This document shows positions 1 through 11,518 of a stretch of DNA of 41,410 nucleotides, one piece after another. The notes under the pieces are model-generated. The model worked only from the letters and a program-made list of their open reading frames with translations. It did no database searches and had not been told where the DNA came from. The stretch is from an uncultured Arenicella sp. Lineage in GTDB: Bacteria; Pseudomonadota; Gammaproteobacteria; Arenicellales; Arenicellaceae. Position 1 is the first letter of the stretch. Each line of letters starts with the position of its first letter. The position numbers and the translations under genes are program-made. Location: the NCBI GenBank assembly GCA_937973905.1, contig CALJJR010000004.1, positions 1 through 41,410 of the forward strand. Reading direction: 5' to 3'.

Positions 1-1496
1 GTCACGTTGCCGTCGCCATCTTGAGTCGTACTGTTGTTGAGACCATTGTTGAAGCGTCCGGTAACAAATGGTACTTCTTGACCAACGACAATTTCGGCTT
101 CTTCGTTATCCAAGGTTAAAATTGTTGGTGTCGATAAAATGTTGCTATTAGTATCGGCACGCAAGGCATTTACAACCACATCGAGCTGGTACTTTTTGAA
201 ATCTAATAACTGATAATTTAAGCCACCAGTACCTAGTTCAAAAACTGTGTTCAGAGCAGCCGTCCCAATCGGAGTATTGAGATTATTTTCATCGCGCAGA
301 TTGCCGGTTCCCGCCACTGTAACTGCATTGCCATCACCATCTGTCGTGGTCGTCTCACCGCTGGCACCGCCAGCTCCCCATGTCACGCCAAGATTGGCTG
401 ATTGATCAAGCGATACTTCGGCAATTACGGTCTCAACAAAAACCTGAGCTCGGCGCAGATCAAGTTTTTCTATAACGGTCAATATCGTTTGCAGTTGGCC
501 GCCGGTGGCACGTACGATTAGCGAATTGGTTGCTTCATCAGCCTGCACTGTTGGCGCCGTCTGAGCACCGCCTTGCGGCACACTCTCTTGGGTTAAATCG
601 TTAATCACTGTTACCAAGTCTTCGGCTTTTGCGTGCTTCAGATATATCACGCTAATGTCGGCTTCGAGCTTTCTCTCGATATCGAGCTCGTCAATAATCG
701 CCTTAAGCCGATCAAATTCATCGTCTGTCGCATTGATCACCAGCGCACCGATGGAATCTAAGGCTTGAATCGTGGTTGCTTTGCCCGAACCGGCATTTTT
801 CGGATCCGTCGTTGAAGCCACGATTTGCGTCAAGGTTGCGGCTAAGTCACTGGCTTTCGTCTTCTCCAAGTACACAACATGAATCGACGAGCGCTTGTCC
901 GGCACATCGATTCGTTTAATGATTCTCAACACTCGCTGTATATTCGCAGCCGTGTCGGTAATGATGGCGCTATTAGAAGCAACGTGGGGCGCAAAGTGAC
1001 TGGTCGGCGGGAGCAGCGGGCGAATGATTGCTTGGAGCTCTTGAACCGGCGCGTAAGCGAGCTGAATGATTTGCGTTACTTGTTCATCATTGGCTCTATC
1101 TGTAGGGCCTAGCCGGGTTGGGTTTGTCTTAATCTCGTTACTCGGCAGAACCTTAATGATGCCGCCTGAATCAACCGTGGCGAAGTTATACACTTCAAGT
1201 ATTGACAGAAAGACATCATAGAGCTGATCGGGATCTAAAGGCGCTCCTGAAATCACGGTAACCTTGCCTTTAACGCGTGGATCAACAATAAAATTCTTGC
1301 CGCTCACCTCCGCGACCGTATTAATCAGCACACGGATATCAACGTCTTCTAACTTGAGTGATATTTGTTGTTTGCTAGGTTCTAATTCATCCTCATCTTG
1401 CGCAACCACTGATGCAGGCAACCCGTAAGAAACCATAAAAGCGAGTCCGGCAGCAAGAACTGTAACGCGAGTTTTGCTCAATATACGATGCACCAT
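1..1496 (-). CDS. gspD: Type II secretion system secretin GspD, N-terminal part (truncated at left window edge)
   Basis: Reverse strand open from ATG at 1496 to the window edge. Translation begins MVHRILSKTRVTVLAAGLAFMVSYGLPASVVAQ (signal peptide), then ISLKLEDVDIRVLINTVAEVSGKNFIVDPRVKGKVTVIS and repeated secretin N-domains (SSIHVVYLEKTKASDLAATL..., ISVIYLKHAKAEDLVTVINDL..., VFVETVIAEVS). Not in the ORF track because its stop lies outside the window. Confidence 0.93.
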   Translation of the reverse strand, partial: MVHRILSKTRVTVLAAGLAFMVSYGLPASVVAQDEDELEPSKQQISLKLEDVDIRVLINTVAEVSGKNFIVDPRVKGKVTVISGAPLDPDQLYDVFLSILEVYNFATVDSGGIIKVLPSNEIKTNPTRLGPTDRANDEQVTQIIQLAYAPVQELQAIIRPLLPPTSHFAPHVASNSAIITDTAANIQRVLRIIKRIDVPDKRSSIHVVYLEKTKASDLAATLTQIVASTTDPKNAGSGKATTIQALDSIGALVINATDDEFDRLKAIIDELDIERKLEADISVIYLKHAKAEDLVTVINDLTQESVPQGGAQTAPTVQADEATNSLIVRATGGQLQTILTVIEKLDLRRAQVFVETVIAEVSLDQSANLGVTWGAGGASGETTTTDGDGNAVTVAGTGNLRDENNLNTPIGTAALNTVFELGTGGLNYQLLDFKKYQLDVVVNALRADTNSNILSTPTILTLDNEEAEIVVGQEVPFVTGRFNNGLNNSTTQDGDGNV

Positions 1497-1781
1497 GCCG
1501 CCTAAACTTTCGCCTTCCATTTTACTCGGAATTATTCTCTGTCTTTTTATCATTTATATTTATGCTGCACGCGCAGGCTGTCGCCCCCCCGAGGCGTGCG
1601 TTGTGACTAATTTTCTGACGACATCATACTCAAAAGCATAGGTAGTGACTATGTTTAAGCACGCCTCTACCAATGATTTAATTGCTTGTTAATGTGAGTG
1701 ATTGTTAATGAAATGGGACGAAATTCTATTCTTAAGCCATTTTCTATTTTGCCTGCCGTGATGATGCTCGGTCTAGAGACT

Positions 1782-3173
1782 TTATCGGCAATGCGCTGCC
1801 ACATGAGACTGAACCGCGCTGACTTCATTTGGCAACACCACGAATCGCTCCTCCGACTCAAAAAGATTACTCATTGAATTGGGCAAGCTTGCAGTAGGAA
1901 GACCTGCTTGTTCCACGGCAGTAGGAAATTTCGCAGGATGAGCTGTAGCCAAGCACGCAATGGGGCCGGAAATTTCGGCTGCTCGAGCCCGCGCCGCCGC
2001 CACGCCAATTGCAGTGTGCGGGTCAAGGGTGTAACCCGTTGCGGCACAAACTTCGCGAATAACTTTCAGCATGGCTTCATCGTCCTGGCGGAAACTGCTG
2101 AACAACACGCGCGCTTGATCCATGGCCGTGGCACTCAATGTCATTTCACCTTGATCAAACTCATCCATCAAGCGACGAATTTCAGCGCCATCACGATTGT
2201 AGAGATCGAACAGCAGGCGCTCAAAGTTACTCGACACCATGATGTCCATGGATGGCGACAAAGAGTGATGCAATGGCTTTTTGCTGTGATCATTGCTGCT
2301 AATGCAGCGGTGCAAAATGTCGTTCGCATTGGTCGCAATAATGAGTTCCGAAACTGGTAGGCCCATTTGCTTGGCAAGATAGCCAGCAAAAATATCACCG
2401 AAGTTCCCTGTTGGAACCGAGAAGGCGATCTCTCTGTGCGGGCTTCCAAGTGCAACGCCAGCGTAAAAGTAGTAAACGATTTGCGCCATGATCCTGGCCC
2501 AGTTAATCGAATTCACCGCCACCAATTGGCGCCCATCGGGCAAAAAGTCTTGATTTCTGAAGCTGTGTTTTACAATATTTTGGCAGTCGTCGAAGTTACC
2601 TGTTACCGCCAAGTTATGAACATTGTCCGCAAGCACTGTAGTCATTTGGCGGCGCTGCACCTCAGAAACTCGTTCATGCGGATGCAGGATAAAAATGTCG
2701 ATATTGTCACAACGGCGGCAGCCTTCAATCGCGGCTGAACCGGTATCCCCAGATGTTGCACCCAAGACAACAACGCGCTGCCCCCGTCGAGCCAACAGAA
2801 AATCCAGCAGATGCCCCAAGAATTGCAATGCGAAATCTTTAAAGGCAAGCGTAGGGCCATGAAATAGCTCCAAAACCCACTCATTTCTATCAGTCTGGAT
2901 TAGCGGTGCGATGGCCGGATGCCTAAATTCACGATACGCTTTATCTATGATTGCAGTGAGTTCATCATCGCTCAGCACACCGACAACAAACGGACGCATT
3001 ACCGTAAATGCCACTTGTTGATAATCTGCATTGGCCAAAGCGGCGATTTCTGCAGAGCTGAACGATGGCAACTCTTTGGGTACATACAATCCACCGTCTG
3101 CAGCCAAGCCGGTTAGCACCACTTCTTCAAAATTGAGCGCCGGGGCTTGCCCGCGCGTACTTACAAATTGCAT
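1782..3173 (-). CDS. thrC: Threonine synthase
   Basis: 463 aa ORF; MQFVSTRGQAPALNFEEVVLTGLAADGGLYVP, HGPTLAFKDFALQFLG (PLP lysine region), VVLGATSGDTGSAAIEG; directly downstream of hom. Confidence 0.95.
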   Translation of the reverse strand: MQFVSTRGQAPALNFEEVVLTGLAADGGLYVPKELPSFSSAEIAALANADYQQVAFTVMRPFVVGVLSDDELTAIIDKAYREFRHPAIAPLIQTDRNEWVLELFHGPTLAFKDFALQFLGHLLDFLLARRGQRVVVLGATSGDTGSAAIEGCRRCDNIDIFILHPHERVSEVQRRQMTTVLADNVHNLAVTGNFDDCQNIVKHSFRNQDFLPDGRQLVAVNSINWARIMAQIVYYFYAGVALGSPHREIAFSVPTGNFGDIFAGYLAKQMGLPVSELIIATNANDILHRCISSNDHSKKPLHHSLSPSMDIMVSSNFERLLFDLYNRDGAEIRRLMDEFDQGEMTLSATAMDQARVLFSSFRQDDEAMLKVIREVCAATGYTLDPHTAIGVAAARARAAEISGPIACLATAHPAKFPTAVEQAGLPTASLPNSMSNLFESEERFVVLPNEVSAVQSHVAAHCR

Positions 3174-3174
3174 A

Positions 3175-4494
3175 TCAGGAATCCAAGTGCTCGACTCTGA
3201 GCCGCGTTACCGACTTGAGAACATCCTGCATGTCTTCAATCTGGTTAATGGCTTTTGAGATCAAGGCTTCATTAGTTCGCTGAGTAATAAAAATAACGGA
3301 CACATGGTGTTGGCCGCGAGCTGGCTCCTTCTGTGTAATCGCTACAATACTCACGCCGAGGTCGGCAAAGATGGTGGTCAACTCAGACATCACACCTGGC
3401 ACGTCGTTGACATCAATCCTGAGATAGTACGCACTAGTAAACTCTTCTGATGTACGGACTCTACGCGCACGAATGGCATCCGCTTGAAAAGCCAGATGCG
3501 GGACTGGCGCCGCGCTATTGCCAGCCAATGCTCGGCTCAAATCAACGATATCGGCGACCACCGCGGATGCTGTAGGTTCGGCGCCAGCACCCGCACCATA
3601 GTGGAGGGTATTGCCAACCGCGTCACCGCGCACCAACACCGCGTTCATAACTCCATCAACGTTGGCGATTAGTCGCTTTTCGGGAATCAGTGTTGGGTGT
3701 ACTCGCAATTCAAGCTCATCCGCTACCGGCCGAGCAATCCCTAAATGTTTGATGCGGTAACCAAGGTCGCCTGCGTACCCAACATCAACTAATTCAAGCT
3801 CCGAAATACCTTCTGTGTAAACTTTGTCAAACTCAAGCGGCACACCGAAAGCGATCGAAGCCAGAATCGTCAATTTATGTGCGGCATCGATCCCTTCAAC
3901 ATCGAAAGTGGGGTCAGCTTCTGCGTAGCCCAGCGCTTGAGCTTCGGCGAGCACGTCCTCAAAGGTTCTTCCCTTGTCTCGCATTTCGGTAAGAATGAAA
4001 TTACCGGTACCGTTAATGATGCCTGCTACGAGCTCAATTTGGTTCCCAGCCATGCCCTCGCGAATACTCTTGATGATATTAATACCGCCAGCGACCGCTG
4101 CCTCGAACAAAACTGAAACGCCAGCATTTTGAGCAGCAGCGAAAATCTCATTGCCATGCAGCGCCACCAGCGCTTTGTTTGCAGTCACCACATGCTTGCC
4201 GTTATGTACCGCCGCCAAAACCAACTCTCTTGCCAATCCTTCGCCGCCCATAAGCTCGACAACGATATCCACGTCTGGGTGAGCCACTACTTGCTTTGGC
4301 TGGTCGGTTAATTCGAATTCACTGCAGTCACAAATTCGTGGCGCCGACAATTCCCTGACGCTCGCAATCTTGATTTCGATTGGGCGACCCACTCTGCGCG
4401 CAATCTCATCAGCGTTACGGCGCAATACATTAACCGTTCCACCGCCTACGGTACCAAGACCTAACAAGCCGAGTTTTATGGGTAAATCACTCAT
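3175..4494 (-). CDS. hom: Homoserine dehydrogenase
   Basis: 439 aa; [21 protein letters not shown]-binding motif, [27 protein letters not shown]-terminal ACT domain. Confidence 0.95.
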   Translation of the reverse strand: MSDLPIKLGLLGLGTVGGGTVNVLRRNADEIARRVGRPIEIKIASVRELSAPRICDCSEFELTDQPKQVVAHPDVDIVVELMGGEGLARELVLAAVHNGKHVVTANKALVALHGNEIFAAAQNAGVSVLFEAAVAGGINIIKSIREGMAGNQIELVAGIINGTGNFILTEMRDKGRTFEDVLAEAQALGYAEADPTFDVEGIDAAHKLTILASIAFGVPLEFDKVYTEGISELELVDVGYAGDLGYRIKHLGIARPVADELELRVHPTLIPEKRLIANVDGVMNAVLVRGDAVGNTLHYGAGAGAEPTASAVVADIVDLSRALAGNSAAPVPHLAFQADAIRARRVRTSEEFTSAYYLRIDVNDVPGVMSELTTIFADLGVSIVAITQKEPARGQHHVSVIFITQRTNEALISKAINQIEDMQDVLKSVTRLRVEHLDS

Positions 4495-5723
4495 TCGCTA
4501 TCCGCCTCATTGTTCATAGAATGATTGTATTCTGGCTGCCTAAATAAAGCTTTGATATTTCTGGTGGCTTGTCGAATTCGATGTTCATTCTCGATGAGGC
4601 TAATGCGCACATAATCATCGCCATACTCTCCAAAGCCCAAGCCAGGTGACACGGCAACTTTGGCTTCTTTTAGCAGTAACTTACTGAATTCCATGGATTT
4701 TAAGTGCGCAAAGGCAGGAGGAATTTTTGCCCAAACAAACATAGTGGCGCGCGGTTTTTCCACGTCCCAACCAGCGGCATTTAGGCCATCGCACAAAACA
4801 TCTCTACGACGTTGGTAGCGGTCACGGATTTCGCCGATCCATTGCTCTGCTTCCGGAGCTTCTAAGGCGAAAATGGAAGCAATTTGAATCGGCGTGAACA
4901 TGCCGTAATCCAGATAAGATTTCATTCTTGCCAGCGCCGCAATCAAAGTCGGATTACCGACTAGAAAACCAACACGCCAACCAGGCATATTGTAGCTTTT
5001 AGACAGGCTAAATGACTCAACAGCCACATCTTTAGCGCCGGCAACTTGCATAATTGACGGGGCCACATAGCCATCAAAAACGATGTCGGCGTAGGCTAAG
5101 TCTTGGATGACCCAAAACTTATGTTCAATGGCCATCTCAACGATGCGTTCAAAAAACTCAATGTCAACACATTGTGCTGTGGGGTTGCCAGGAAAATTCA
5201 GCACCAGCATCTTTGGCTTAGGAAACATGTTCTTAAGCGCAGTTTCCAATTCAGCAAAGAAATCAATACCAGGCCCGATCGGCACATGCCGAATATCCGC
5301 GCCTGCAATAATAAAGCCGTAAGGATGGATCGGGTAGGCTGGGTTCGGCACCAACACCGAATCTCCTTTATCAACCGTCGCCATGGCGAGGTGCGCCAAA
5401 CCTTCTTTGGAGCCAATCGTAACAATCGCTTCTCGATCAGGGTCTAAATCAACGTCAAATCTACGTCCGTACCAATCACAGATGGCTTTACGCAGGCGAG
5501 GAATTCCGCGTGACACCGAATATCGATGTGTATCGCCGCGCTGTGCTGCTTCACACAGCTTATCGACAATTGGCTGCGGTGTAGGTTGATCTGGGTTTCC
5601 CATGCCAAAATCGATGATGTCTTCACCGCGCGCGCGGGCAGCAGCCTTTAGGTCTCCAACGATATTGAAAACGTAATTTGGTAAGCGTTGAATTCGGGGG
5701 AAAGTGTCCATCTCGTCGACCAA
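4491..5723 (-). CDS. alaC: Alanine transaminase / class I-II aminotransferase (AlaC-like)
   Basis: 410 aa; [53 protein letters not shown]; overlaps hom start by 4 nt. Confidence 0.85.
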   Translation of the reverse strand: MVDEMDTFPRIQRLPNYVFNIVGDLKAAARARGEDIIDFGMGNPDQPTPQPIVDKLCEAAQRGDTHRYSVSRGIPRLRKAICDWYGRRFDVDLDPDREAIVTIGSKEGLAHLAMATVDKGDSVLVPNPAYPIHPYGFIIAGADIRHVPIGPGIDFFAELETALKNMFPKPKMLVLNFPGNPTAQCVDIEFFERIVEMAIEHKFWVIQDLAYADIVFDGYVAPSIMQVAGAKDVAVESFSLSKSYNMPGWRVGFLVGNPTLIAALARMKSYLDYGMFTPIQIASIFALEAPEAEQWIGEIRDRYQRRRDVLCDGLNAAGWDVEKPRATMFVWAKIPPAFAHLKSMEFSKLLLKEAKVAVSPGLGFGEYGDDYVRISLIENEHRIRQATRNIKALFRQPEYNHSMNNEADSE

Positions 5724-5801
5724 CAGAAGGTCAATTCGTAAAGGCCGATATTTTAACGATGTGCGACGCCCCTGTCGCGGCCTTATTAAGTCAATCTCTG
5801 A

Positions 5802-6701
5802 TCAATCGCCAAATTTTGAGACATCGTCCCATGAATAACCATTGCGCACGAGAATTTGCCTTAGCTTGCGCAGTGCTTGAATCTGAATCTGGCGCACTCT
5901 TTCGCGCGTTAGTCCTACGGCCTTAGCCACTTGCTCAAGTGTTTGTGCCTCACCGCGATTTAAACCGAACTCAGAAAGGCCGAATCGACGGGTAATTATC
6001 TCACGCGGTTTGTCGCCTAGAAACGCCAGCCATTCTCTGACATGATCAGCAACCTCATGTTGCTGCGTAACCGCCATTGGGTTCTCTGCGCATTTATTCT
6101 CAATGGCGTCGAGAAACGTATAGTTAGATTTGCCGGCTGCATTAATCGGCTCATCTACAGAAGCAGAAGCGCGATTGAGATTAAAAATCCGACTTACTTT
6201 GCTAACCTCATTTTCAGTACTTTCCGCAATCTCAGATAAGCTGGGTTCGTGCTGCAAGGTTTGCACCAGTTCGTAACTCACGCGTTTGAATTTATTGAGT
6301 TCACGAACAACGTGCACTGGCAGACGCACAGTTCGAGACTGATTCATAATTGATCGTTCTATCTCGTGCCTAATCCACCATGACGCGTAGGTTGAAAAGC
6401 GAAAGCCTTTTTCAGGGTCAAACTTTTCCACGGCATGCATTAAGCCGATATTCCCTTCTTCGATTAAATCGAGCAATCCAAGTTTTTGTACTCGGTATTT
6501 TCTGGCTATCTTTACCACCAATCGGAGGTTGGCTTCGATCATCTGACGGCGAGCGTCTTCGTCGCCTTTTTGAACTTTTCTACCGAGTTCGATTTCCTCC
6601 TCAGCAGAAAGCAGATCGAAATACTCAATATCCCGCATGTACAGGAACTCAGCGTCATGACTGGCGCGAGAAACCGATGCTTGAGTATGTTCCTTATTCA
6701 A
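5802..6701 (-). CDS. rpoS: RNA polymerase sigma factor RpoS
   Basis: 299 aa sigma-70 family; [59 protein letters not shown]; located after nlpD. Confidence 0.93.
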   Translation of the reverse strand: MNKEHTQASVSRASHDAEFLYMRDIEYFDLLSAEEEIELGRKVQKGDEDARRQMIEANLRLVVKIARKYRVQKLGLLDLIEEGNIGLMHAVEKFDPEKGFRFSTYASWWIRHEIERSIMNQSRTVRLPVHVVRELNKFKRVSYELVQTLQHEPSLSEIAESTENEVSKVSRIFNLNRASASVDEPINAAGKSNYTFLDAIENKCAENPMAVTQQHEVADHVREWLAFLGDKPREIITRRFGLSEFGLNRGEAQTLEQVAKAVGLTRERVRQIQIQALRKLRQILVRNGYSWDDVSKFGD

Positions 6702-6778
6702 TGTTTGGCAGGCTAAATAACTTACATTTGCCTATCATATTACTCCTCTTAGTACAGGAAGCAATCGCTTTATGGATT

Positions 6779-7573
6779 TCAGGGCAGGTAATTCCGCGGG
6801 TTTACAGGCTCCCCGTGACGCCGAATTTGAAAATGAAGTGCTGCGGTTTGCTTAATTTGACCCATGGTCGCAATTCGTTGCCCTGCCTCAATCATCTGTC
6901 CCTCGTTAACGAAGGTTTCTAGATTGTGAGCATAGGCACTGAGAAATTCATCACCGTGTTTTAAGATAACCAAATTGCCATAGCCTTTAAGTCCATTTCC
7001 CACGTAGACCGTCTCTCCAGCGCGAGCGGCCGTGACGGCTTGGCCGAGATTACCGGCAATATCCACACCTTGCTGGCCCCTTCTCAAGTCAAAATTCTTT
7101 ACCACTTTGCCAGAGCTTGGCCAGCGCCAGCGATCGTCATTGGACCTATTGGCAGTAGGGCTCGCAGGCCTTGATCCACGATCAACATCTGTAACCGCCG
7201 GTTTAGGCGGTGAAGGAGAAGCGACCACCGTCGTTGCTCGAGAAGGTCTTTGAGAAGAAGGCTTTTGAACCTTCGGCGGTTCAACAAAGCCTACTGGTCT
7301 AGTGAGTCTAAGACGCTTCCCAACCGGCAGCTTGTCTTTAACCCCAATGGAGTTCCAAGCGGCGAGTCGTTGCGCGTCCAAGCCATTTGCAAACGCGATA
7401 GCGTATAAAGTGTCACCTGACTGCACGATGCGAATATGCGCCCCGCCAATTTTTTCAGTTTCCTGTGCCCGAGTCACCGTAACGCGCTCTTCAACCGCCA
7501 CCGATCTCGGCGGCGCGCAACCTGCTACAGCTATACCCAAGATCATCAACAATGAGGTTAAGCGTTTGCGCAT
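6779..7573 (-). CDS. nlpD: LysM / M23 peptidoglycan-binding lipoprotein NlpD-like activator
   Basis: ORF 6779..7609; likely start at internal Met (7573), giving lipoprotein signal MRKRLTSLLMILGIAVAGC. LysM (IVQSGDTLYAIAFANGLDAQRLAAWNSI) and C-terminal M23 domain (RRGQQGVDIAGNLGQAVTAARAGETVYVGNGLKGYGNLVILKH). Upstream of rpoS. Confidence 0.9.
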   Translation of the reverse strand: MRKRLTSLLMILGIAVAGCAPPRSVAVEERVTVTRAQETEKIGGAHIRIVQSGDTLYAIAFANGLDAQRLAAWNSIGVKDKLPVGKRLRLTRPVGFVEPPKVQKPSSQRPSRATTVVASPSPPKPAVTDVDRGSRPASPTANRSNDDRWRWPSSGKVVKNFDLRRGQQGVDIAGNLGQAVTAARAGETVYVGNGLKGYGNLVILKHGDEFLSAYAHNLETFVNEGQMIEAGQRIATMGQIKQTAALHFQIRRHGEPVNPRNYLP

Positions 7574-7574
7574 G

Positions 7575-8159
7575 TCAGCTAAGTTTATAGATCCCAAATC
7601 CGAGCCCAACGATTAACAACGTAACCCAACCAAGTTGCTCAATTCGGTCAACAATGACTGATTCGAGTTTCTCGCCGCCGAGTCGAATCAAGCCTGCAAC
7701 CAAGAAAAAACGTGCTCCTCTGCCTATCAATGACATCAACATAAACGGCAAAATCGCGACTCCCACGACACCGGAAGCGATCGTAAATATCTTGTACGGC
7801 ACCGGTGTGAACCCTGCCAGTAAAATAATAATGATGCCGTGTTCTATATACGACGCCTGAATACTTGCGAACGTCTCGTGTGCTTCGAAATAGGTCAATA
7901 TTTGATCGCCCCAGGCCTCGAAAAAAAACACACCGATAAAGTAACCAAACAAGCCGCCAAGTACCGACATCACCGTGGTGATGGTGGCCAAACGCCAAGC
8001 TTTATCACGTGCTGCAAATACCATCGGTGCCAGCATCACGTCCACTGGAATAGGGAAAAAAGAGGATTCAGCAAAGCTGACACCTGCCAAATATCGTTCC
8101 GCATGCCGATGCTTTGCCCACTTTACAACTTGCTCGTAAATGGGCGCGAAAATTTTCAT
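7575..8159 (-). CDS. YqaA/DedA-family (SNARE-associated/VTT-like) membrane protein
   Basis: 194 aa; hydrophobic segments, YLAGVSFAESSFFPIPVDVMLAPMV, GGLFGYFIGVFFFEAWG, AGFTPVPYKIFTIASGVVG. Confidence 0.85.
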   Translation of the reverse strand: MKIFAPIYEQVVKWAKHRHAERYLAGVSFAESSFFPIPVDVMLAPMVFAARDKAWRLATITTVMSVLGGLFGYFIGVFFFEAWGDQILTYFEAHETFASIQASYIEHGIIIILLAGFTPVPYKIFTIASGVVGVAILPFMLMSLIGRGARFFLVAGLIRLGGEKLESVIVDRIEQLGWVTLLIVGLGFGIYKLS

Positions 8160-8163
8160 GTGA

Positions 8164-8793
8164 TTACCCTAACCCAGCCAACCTTGGCACGAAGCGCACA
8201 GCCTCTATCTCTTGTTTTTTTAAGCCTGATTCTGTTTTATCGATCACCACCAAGCTTTGCTTTTCTCCACGCCCAACCGGCATCACGATTCGACCACCAA
8301 CCGACAACTGAGTGACAAGTTCTTCAGGCACATCAGCAGAGACTGCCGCTGCAAGAATACCGTCAAATGGGGCAAAATCAGCGAGACCATCAAAGCCATC
8401 CCCATGCCGGAAAACTACGTTTCTCACACCTAGATCATAGAGCCGATCTCGCGCTTCTCGATGCAGCTTAACAATTCTCTCAACACTGATCACTTGCTCA
8501 CAAAGCGGTGCAAGAATAGCCGTTTGATAACCGCAACCCGTCCCTATTTCAAGAACTTTGCTGCGCGGCTGGTCAAACAGAACTTGTGTCATCAATGCCA
8601 CAATATAAGGCTGTGAAATAGTTTGCCCTTGCCCAATTGGTAGCGCCGTATTCTCATAAGCTCGGCTTGCCAATGCCTCTTCAACAAAAATATGCCGCGG
8701 CAAACTTTGCATTATTTGTAGCACCTTCTCACTGTTAATACCCATGTCACGCAATAATTCGACGAGCCGCCGGCGTGTACGCTCAGAGGTCAT
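8164..8793 (-). CDS. pcm: Protein-L-isoaspartate O-methyltransferase
   Basis: ORF 8164..8838 with probable start at internal MTSERTRRRLVELLRDMGI (8793). SQPYIVALMTQVL, VLEIGTGCGYQTAILAPL. Confidence 0.93.
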   Translation of the reverse strand: MTSERTRRRLVELLRDMGINSEKVLQIMQSLPRHIFVEEALASRAYENTALPIGQGQTISQPYIVALMTQVLFDQPRSKVLEIGTGCGYQTAILAPLCEQVISVERIVKLHREARDRLYDLGVRNVVFRHGDGFDGLADFAPFDGILAAAVSADVPEELVTQLSVGGRIVMPVGRGEKQSLVVIDKTESGLKKQEIEAVRFVPRLAGLG

Positions 8794-8891
8794 ACCGATA
8801 CCGGCAAACCCAGGTTTGTGAGAAGGAACTTGATACATGGGCGGATTATACGTGAGACATGCCTAGCAAAGCACTCATTCTTATGGGGTCC

Positions 8892-9067
8892 ACTCGCGCA
8901 TCCTGCGCTCGGCCGGTGGCCGGCCACTTCGGGCCGTACAATATTGCTCCCGGCAATATTGTGAACCTCTGTTCGGTTCGAACCTCTCACCTGGGAGTCT
9001 TGTTTTAGTGAGGCACTAAACATTCAGTTCAGCTTGTTTTTTGAATTGGTCGGGGTGAGAGGATAAT
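8892..9067 (-). repeat. Tandem repeat unit A (176 bp), distal copy, containing the last ~18 nt of tRNA-Pro
   Basis: Near-identical to 9068..9243 at an exact 176-nt offset; five substitutions seen by eye. Confidence 0.95.
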
Positions 9068-9299
<232 letters not shown>

Positions 9300-9311
9300 A
9301 TCAGATGGGCG

Positions 9312-9340
9312 ACTATAAAGGCATGGAATGTGAACTTCAA
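9312..9340 (-). promoter_or_regulatory. Putative sigma70 promoter of tRNA-Pro
   Basis: On minus strand TTGAAG - 17 nt - TATAGT followed by GC-rich CGCCC, just upstream of the tRNA 5' end. Confidence 0.6.
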
Positions 9341-9422
9341 TTATTTATTTCCAATGCATTTAAATAATTGCTCTTAGAACACCCGCAGCCTTGTTCAGTA
9401 CTCTCTCTAGATAGCAACAAGA

Positions 9423-10397
9423 CTAGCGCATCGACCATCCACTACCCAATACCCTGGCGATTCCCATACCCACGGAAACACCGAAATCGCGGCTCAACTG
9501 TTCCCAAAAATTGGGTTGAATTGTGTAGTTCACCAGTTCTTCGGCACCAATAACGTCACGAGCGACCGCGTCCAAGCTGGCAAACTCATCCACCAAACCA
9601 AGGTCTTTAGCCTCTTCGCCAGACCAAAACAGCCCTGAATAAACTTCTGGTGCTTGGCTGATTCGCTCGCCACGACCGTTTTTAACCGCTTCGATAAAAT
9701 GCTGGTGCACTTGATCCAGCATACGCTCAGCGTGCGCTTTTTGAGCCGGCTGAACGGGAAGGAATGGATCGAGAATGGCCTTATTTTCACCGGCGGTGAG
9801 TGAGCGGCGCTCAATACCGTATTTTTGCATCGCGTCGACAAAGCCAAAACCATCCATTCGCACACCAATTGAACCCACCAGACTAGAACGATTCGCGTAG
9901 ATCTGATCTGCGGCGACAGCGACAAAATAGCCACCTGAAGCAGCCAAATCGGTTACCACAGCATGCATTGGCTTGTCAGGGTGCGCAGCTCTGAGGCGCA
10001 AAATTTCTTCATTGATTTCAGCCGACTGCACTGGTGTGCCACCTGGGCTGTTAATACGAATGACAACACCTTTGGCATTTTCAGCAGCAAATGCGTTGCG
10101 CAGACTGCGATTGATCTGATCAGATGTCACACCCACCTCGGTGCCAATCACACCATAAAGGTCAACCACGGCCGTATGGCTGCGTGCAACCGCGCCACTT
10201 CCACCCGCAAAAGAAAAAATCAGCAGACTAAACAAGTACAACAAAATCAGCAACATGAATGCAATTCGCCAGCGACGCCGAAGCTTTTTATCGCGCATGT
10301 AGTCCACTGCAAGTTCTTGCAGTAAGGCGTTGTTTCCGGCTGAAGATCCGGGCAACGCGGCCGGTTGCTCAGATTGTGACGTAGATCGATTAAACAT
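9423..10397 (-). CDS. S49 family signal peptide peptidase (SppA-like)
   Basis: 324 aa; single N-terminal TM, KGVVIRINSPGGTPVQSAEINEEI, VVTDLAASGGYFVAVAADQIYANRSSLVGSIGV (Ser nucleophile region). Confidence 0.92.
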   Translation of the reverse strand: MFNRSTSQSEQPAALPGSSAGNNALLQELAVDYMRDKKLRRRWRIAFMLLILLYLFSLLIFSFAGGSGAVARSHTAVVDLYGVIGTEVGVTSDQINRSLRNAFAAENAKGVVIRINSPGGTPVQSAEINEEILRLRAAHPDKPMHAVVTDLAASGGYFVAVAADQIYANRSSLVGSIGVRMDGFGFVDAMQKYGIERRSLTAGENKAILDPFLPVQPAQKAHAERMLDQVHQHFIEAVKNGRGERISQAPEVYSGLFWSGEEAKDLGLVDEFASLDAVARDVIGAEELVNYTIQPNFWEQLSRDFGVSVGMGIARVLGSGWSMR

Positions 10398-10445
10398 CTC
10401 TATTTATCTCCGTTAAGTATTTCCATGCATCATTACTCGGCCAAA

Positions 10446-10844
10446 TTAGCTCGAGTGGTCGGCCTTGTCGACGGCTTCAACAAGACAAAAATCATCGCTG
10501 GAAAGATAAAGTTTACCGTCTGCCGCGCTTACCGCGAGCGGTTCCAAACCAATACCAAAACATGGCCCGCCTAAACAGGCACCGGTATCGGGTGCGTACT
10601 CGGCACCATGCGTCGAGCACATAATAGTTCGCCCATCATCACTAAAAAATTCTCCGGGCATATAATCAAGCGGGATGGCGATATGCCCACAGCGATTTAT
10701 ATATGCAAAGTATCCGGCGTCAAAACACACCGCAAAAGCGGGTAATACCTCGCCCTGATTATTTTCGACTTTGAACACCAGGCCTTTGCCACCTTCTTGC
10801 ATGACATCCAGATCACCAATGATTTGATCTGACGTTCCACTCAT
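10446..10844 (-). CDS. Rieske-type [2Fe-2S] protein
   Basis: 132 aa; NRCGHIAIPL and CSTHGAEYAPDTGACLGGPC, Rieske CxH...CxxH arrangement. Confidence 0.85.
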   Translation of the reverse strand: MSGTSDQIIGDLDVMQEGGKGLVFKVENNQGEVLPAFAVCFDAGYFAYINRCGHIAIPLDYMPGEFFSDDGRTIMCSTHGAEYAPDTGACLGGPCFGIGLEPLAVSAADGKLYLSSDDFCLVEAVDKADHSS

Positions 10845-11518
10845 GATTCATGCGCCGGCTCTAGTCGCCCGTCTAATAACCAATCCATCAACCCAGCAAA
10901 ATCTGGCACGACCGAGACAGCGCCACTCGCCAATAAAGCGTCTTCGTCATGCACGCCATACCCCACGCCCAGACCTGTTATTTTTGCGTTACCAGCCATA
11001 TCAATATCATAAGTAGTATCGCCAATCATTATAGCCTTGTGCGGTTCAATCGCCGTGTATTCCAGTATTTCTTCGAGCATTTGTGGATGCGGCTTGGATC
11101 GAGTTTCATCCGCGCAGCGGGTGCAAGTAAACAAATGTTCGACTTCAAGCTCCTGGAATACTCGGTTCAGCCCCGCCCTCGATTTGCCAGTTGCAATACT
11201 AAGAAAAACACCCTCTTGATCCAAGCGATGGAGGCCATCATGAACGCCTTCAAATAGTTTTTGTTCTGTCGAGTCGGCGACCAGCCAATGGTGGCGGTAG
11301 GCATCCAGCAAGCGCGCGATCTGATTGCCATATAATTTAGGAAACAAAATCTCCATCGCCTCGGTTAAACCTAAACCGATTATATGCTTCGCTTGTTTGT
11401 CTGTGGGCTCGGCTAAACCGAGATCGCGGGCCGCAGCTTGAATACAGTTGGCGATCTTCTGCGCTGAATCCATCAGCGTACCGTCCCAATCAAAGATCAG
11501 CAGTTGGAACTGACTCAT
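10841..11518 (-). CDS. HAD-superfamily phosphatase (phosphoglycolate-phosphatase-like)
   Basis: 225 aa; LLIFDWDGTLMDS, SIATGKSR, KPHPQMLEEIL, IMIGDTTYDIDMAGNA; overlaps both neighbours by 4 nt. Confidence 0.88.
   Translation of the reverse strand: MSQFQLLIFDWDGTLMDSAQKIANCIQAAARDLGLAEPTDKQAKHIIGLGLTEAMEILFPKLYGNQIARLLDAYRHHWLVADSTEQKLFEGVHDGLHRLDQEGVFLSIATGKSRAGLNRVFQELEVEHLFTCTRCADETRSKPHPQMLEEILEYTAIEPHKAIMIGDTTYDIDMAGNAKITGLGVGYGVHDEDALLASGAVSVVPDFAGLMDWLLDGRLEPAHES

Noticed and set aside
1908-2738. Plus-strand ORFs of 150 and 123 aa antisense to thrC
   Set aside because: Shadow ORFs on the opposite strand of a clear threonine synthase gene, with no RBS or recognisable domain.
6380-6922. 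180-aa plus-strand ORF antisense to rpoS
   Set aside because: Antisense shadow ORF of rpoS and the nlpD 3' end; no domain features.
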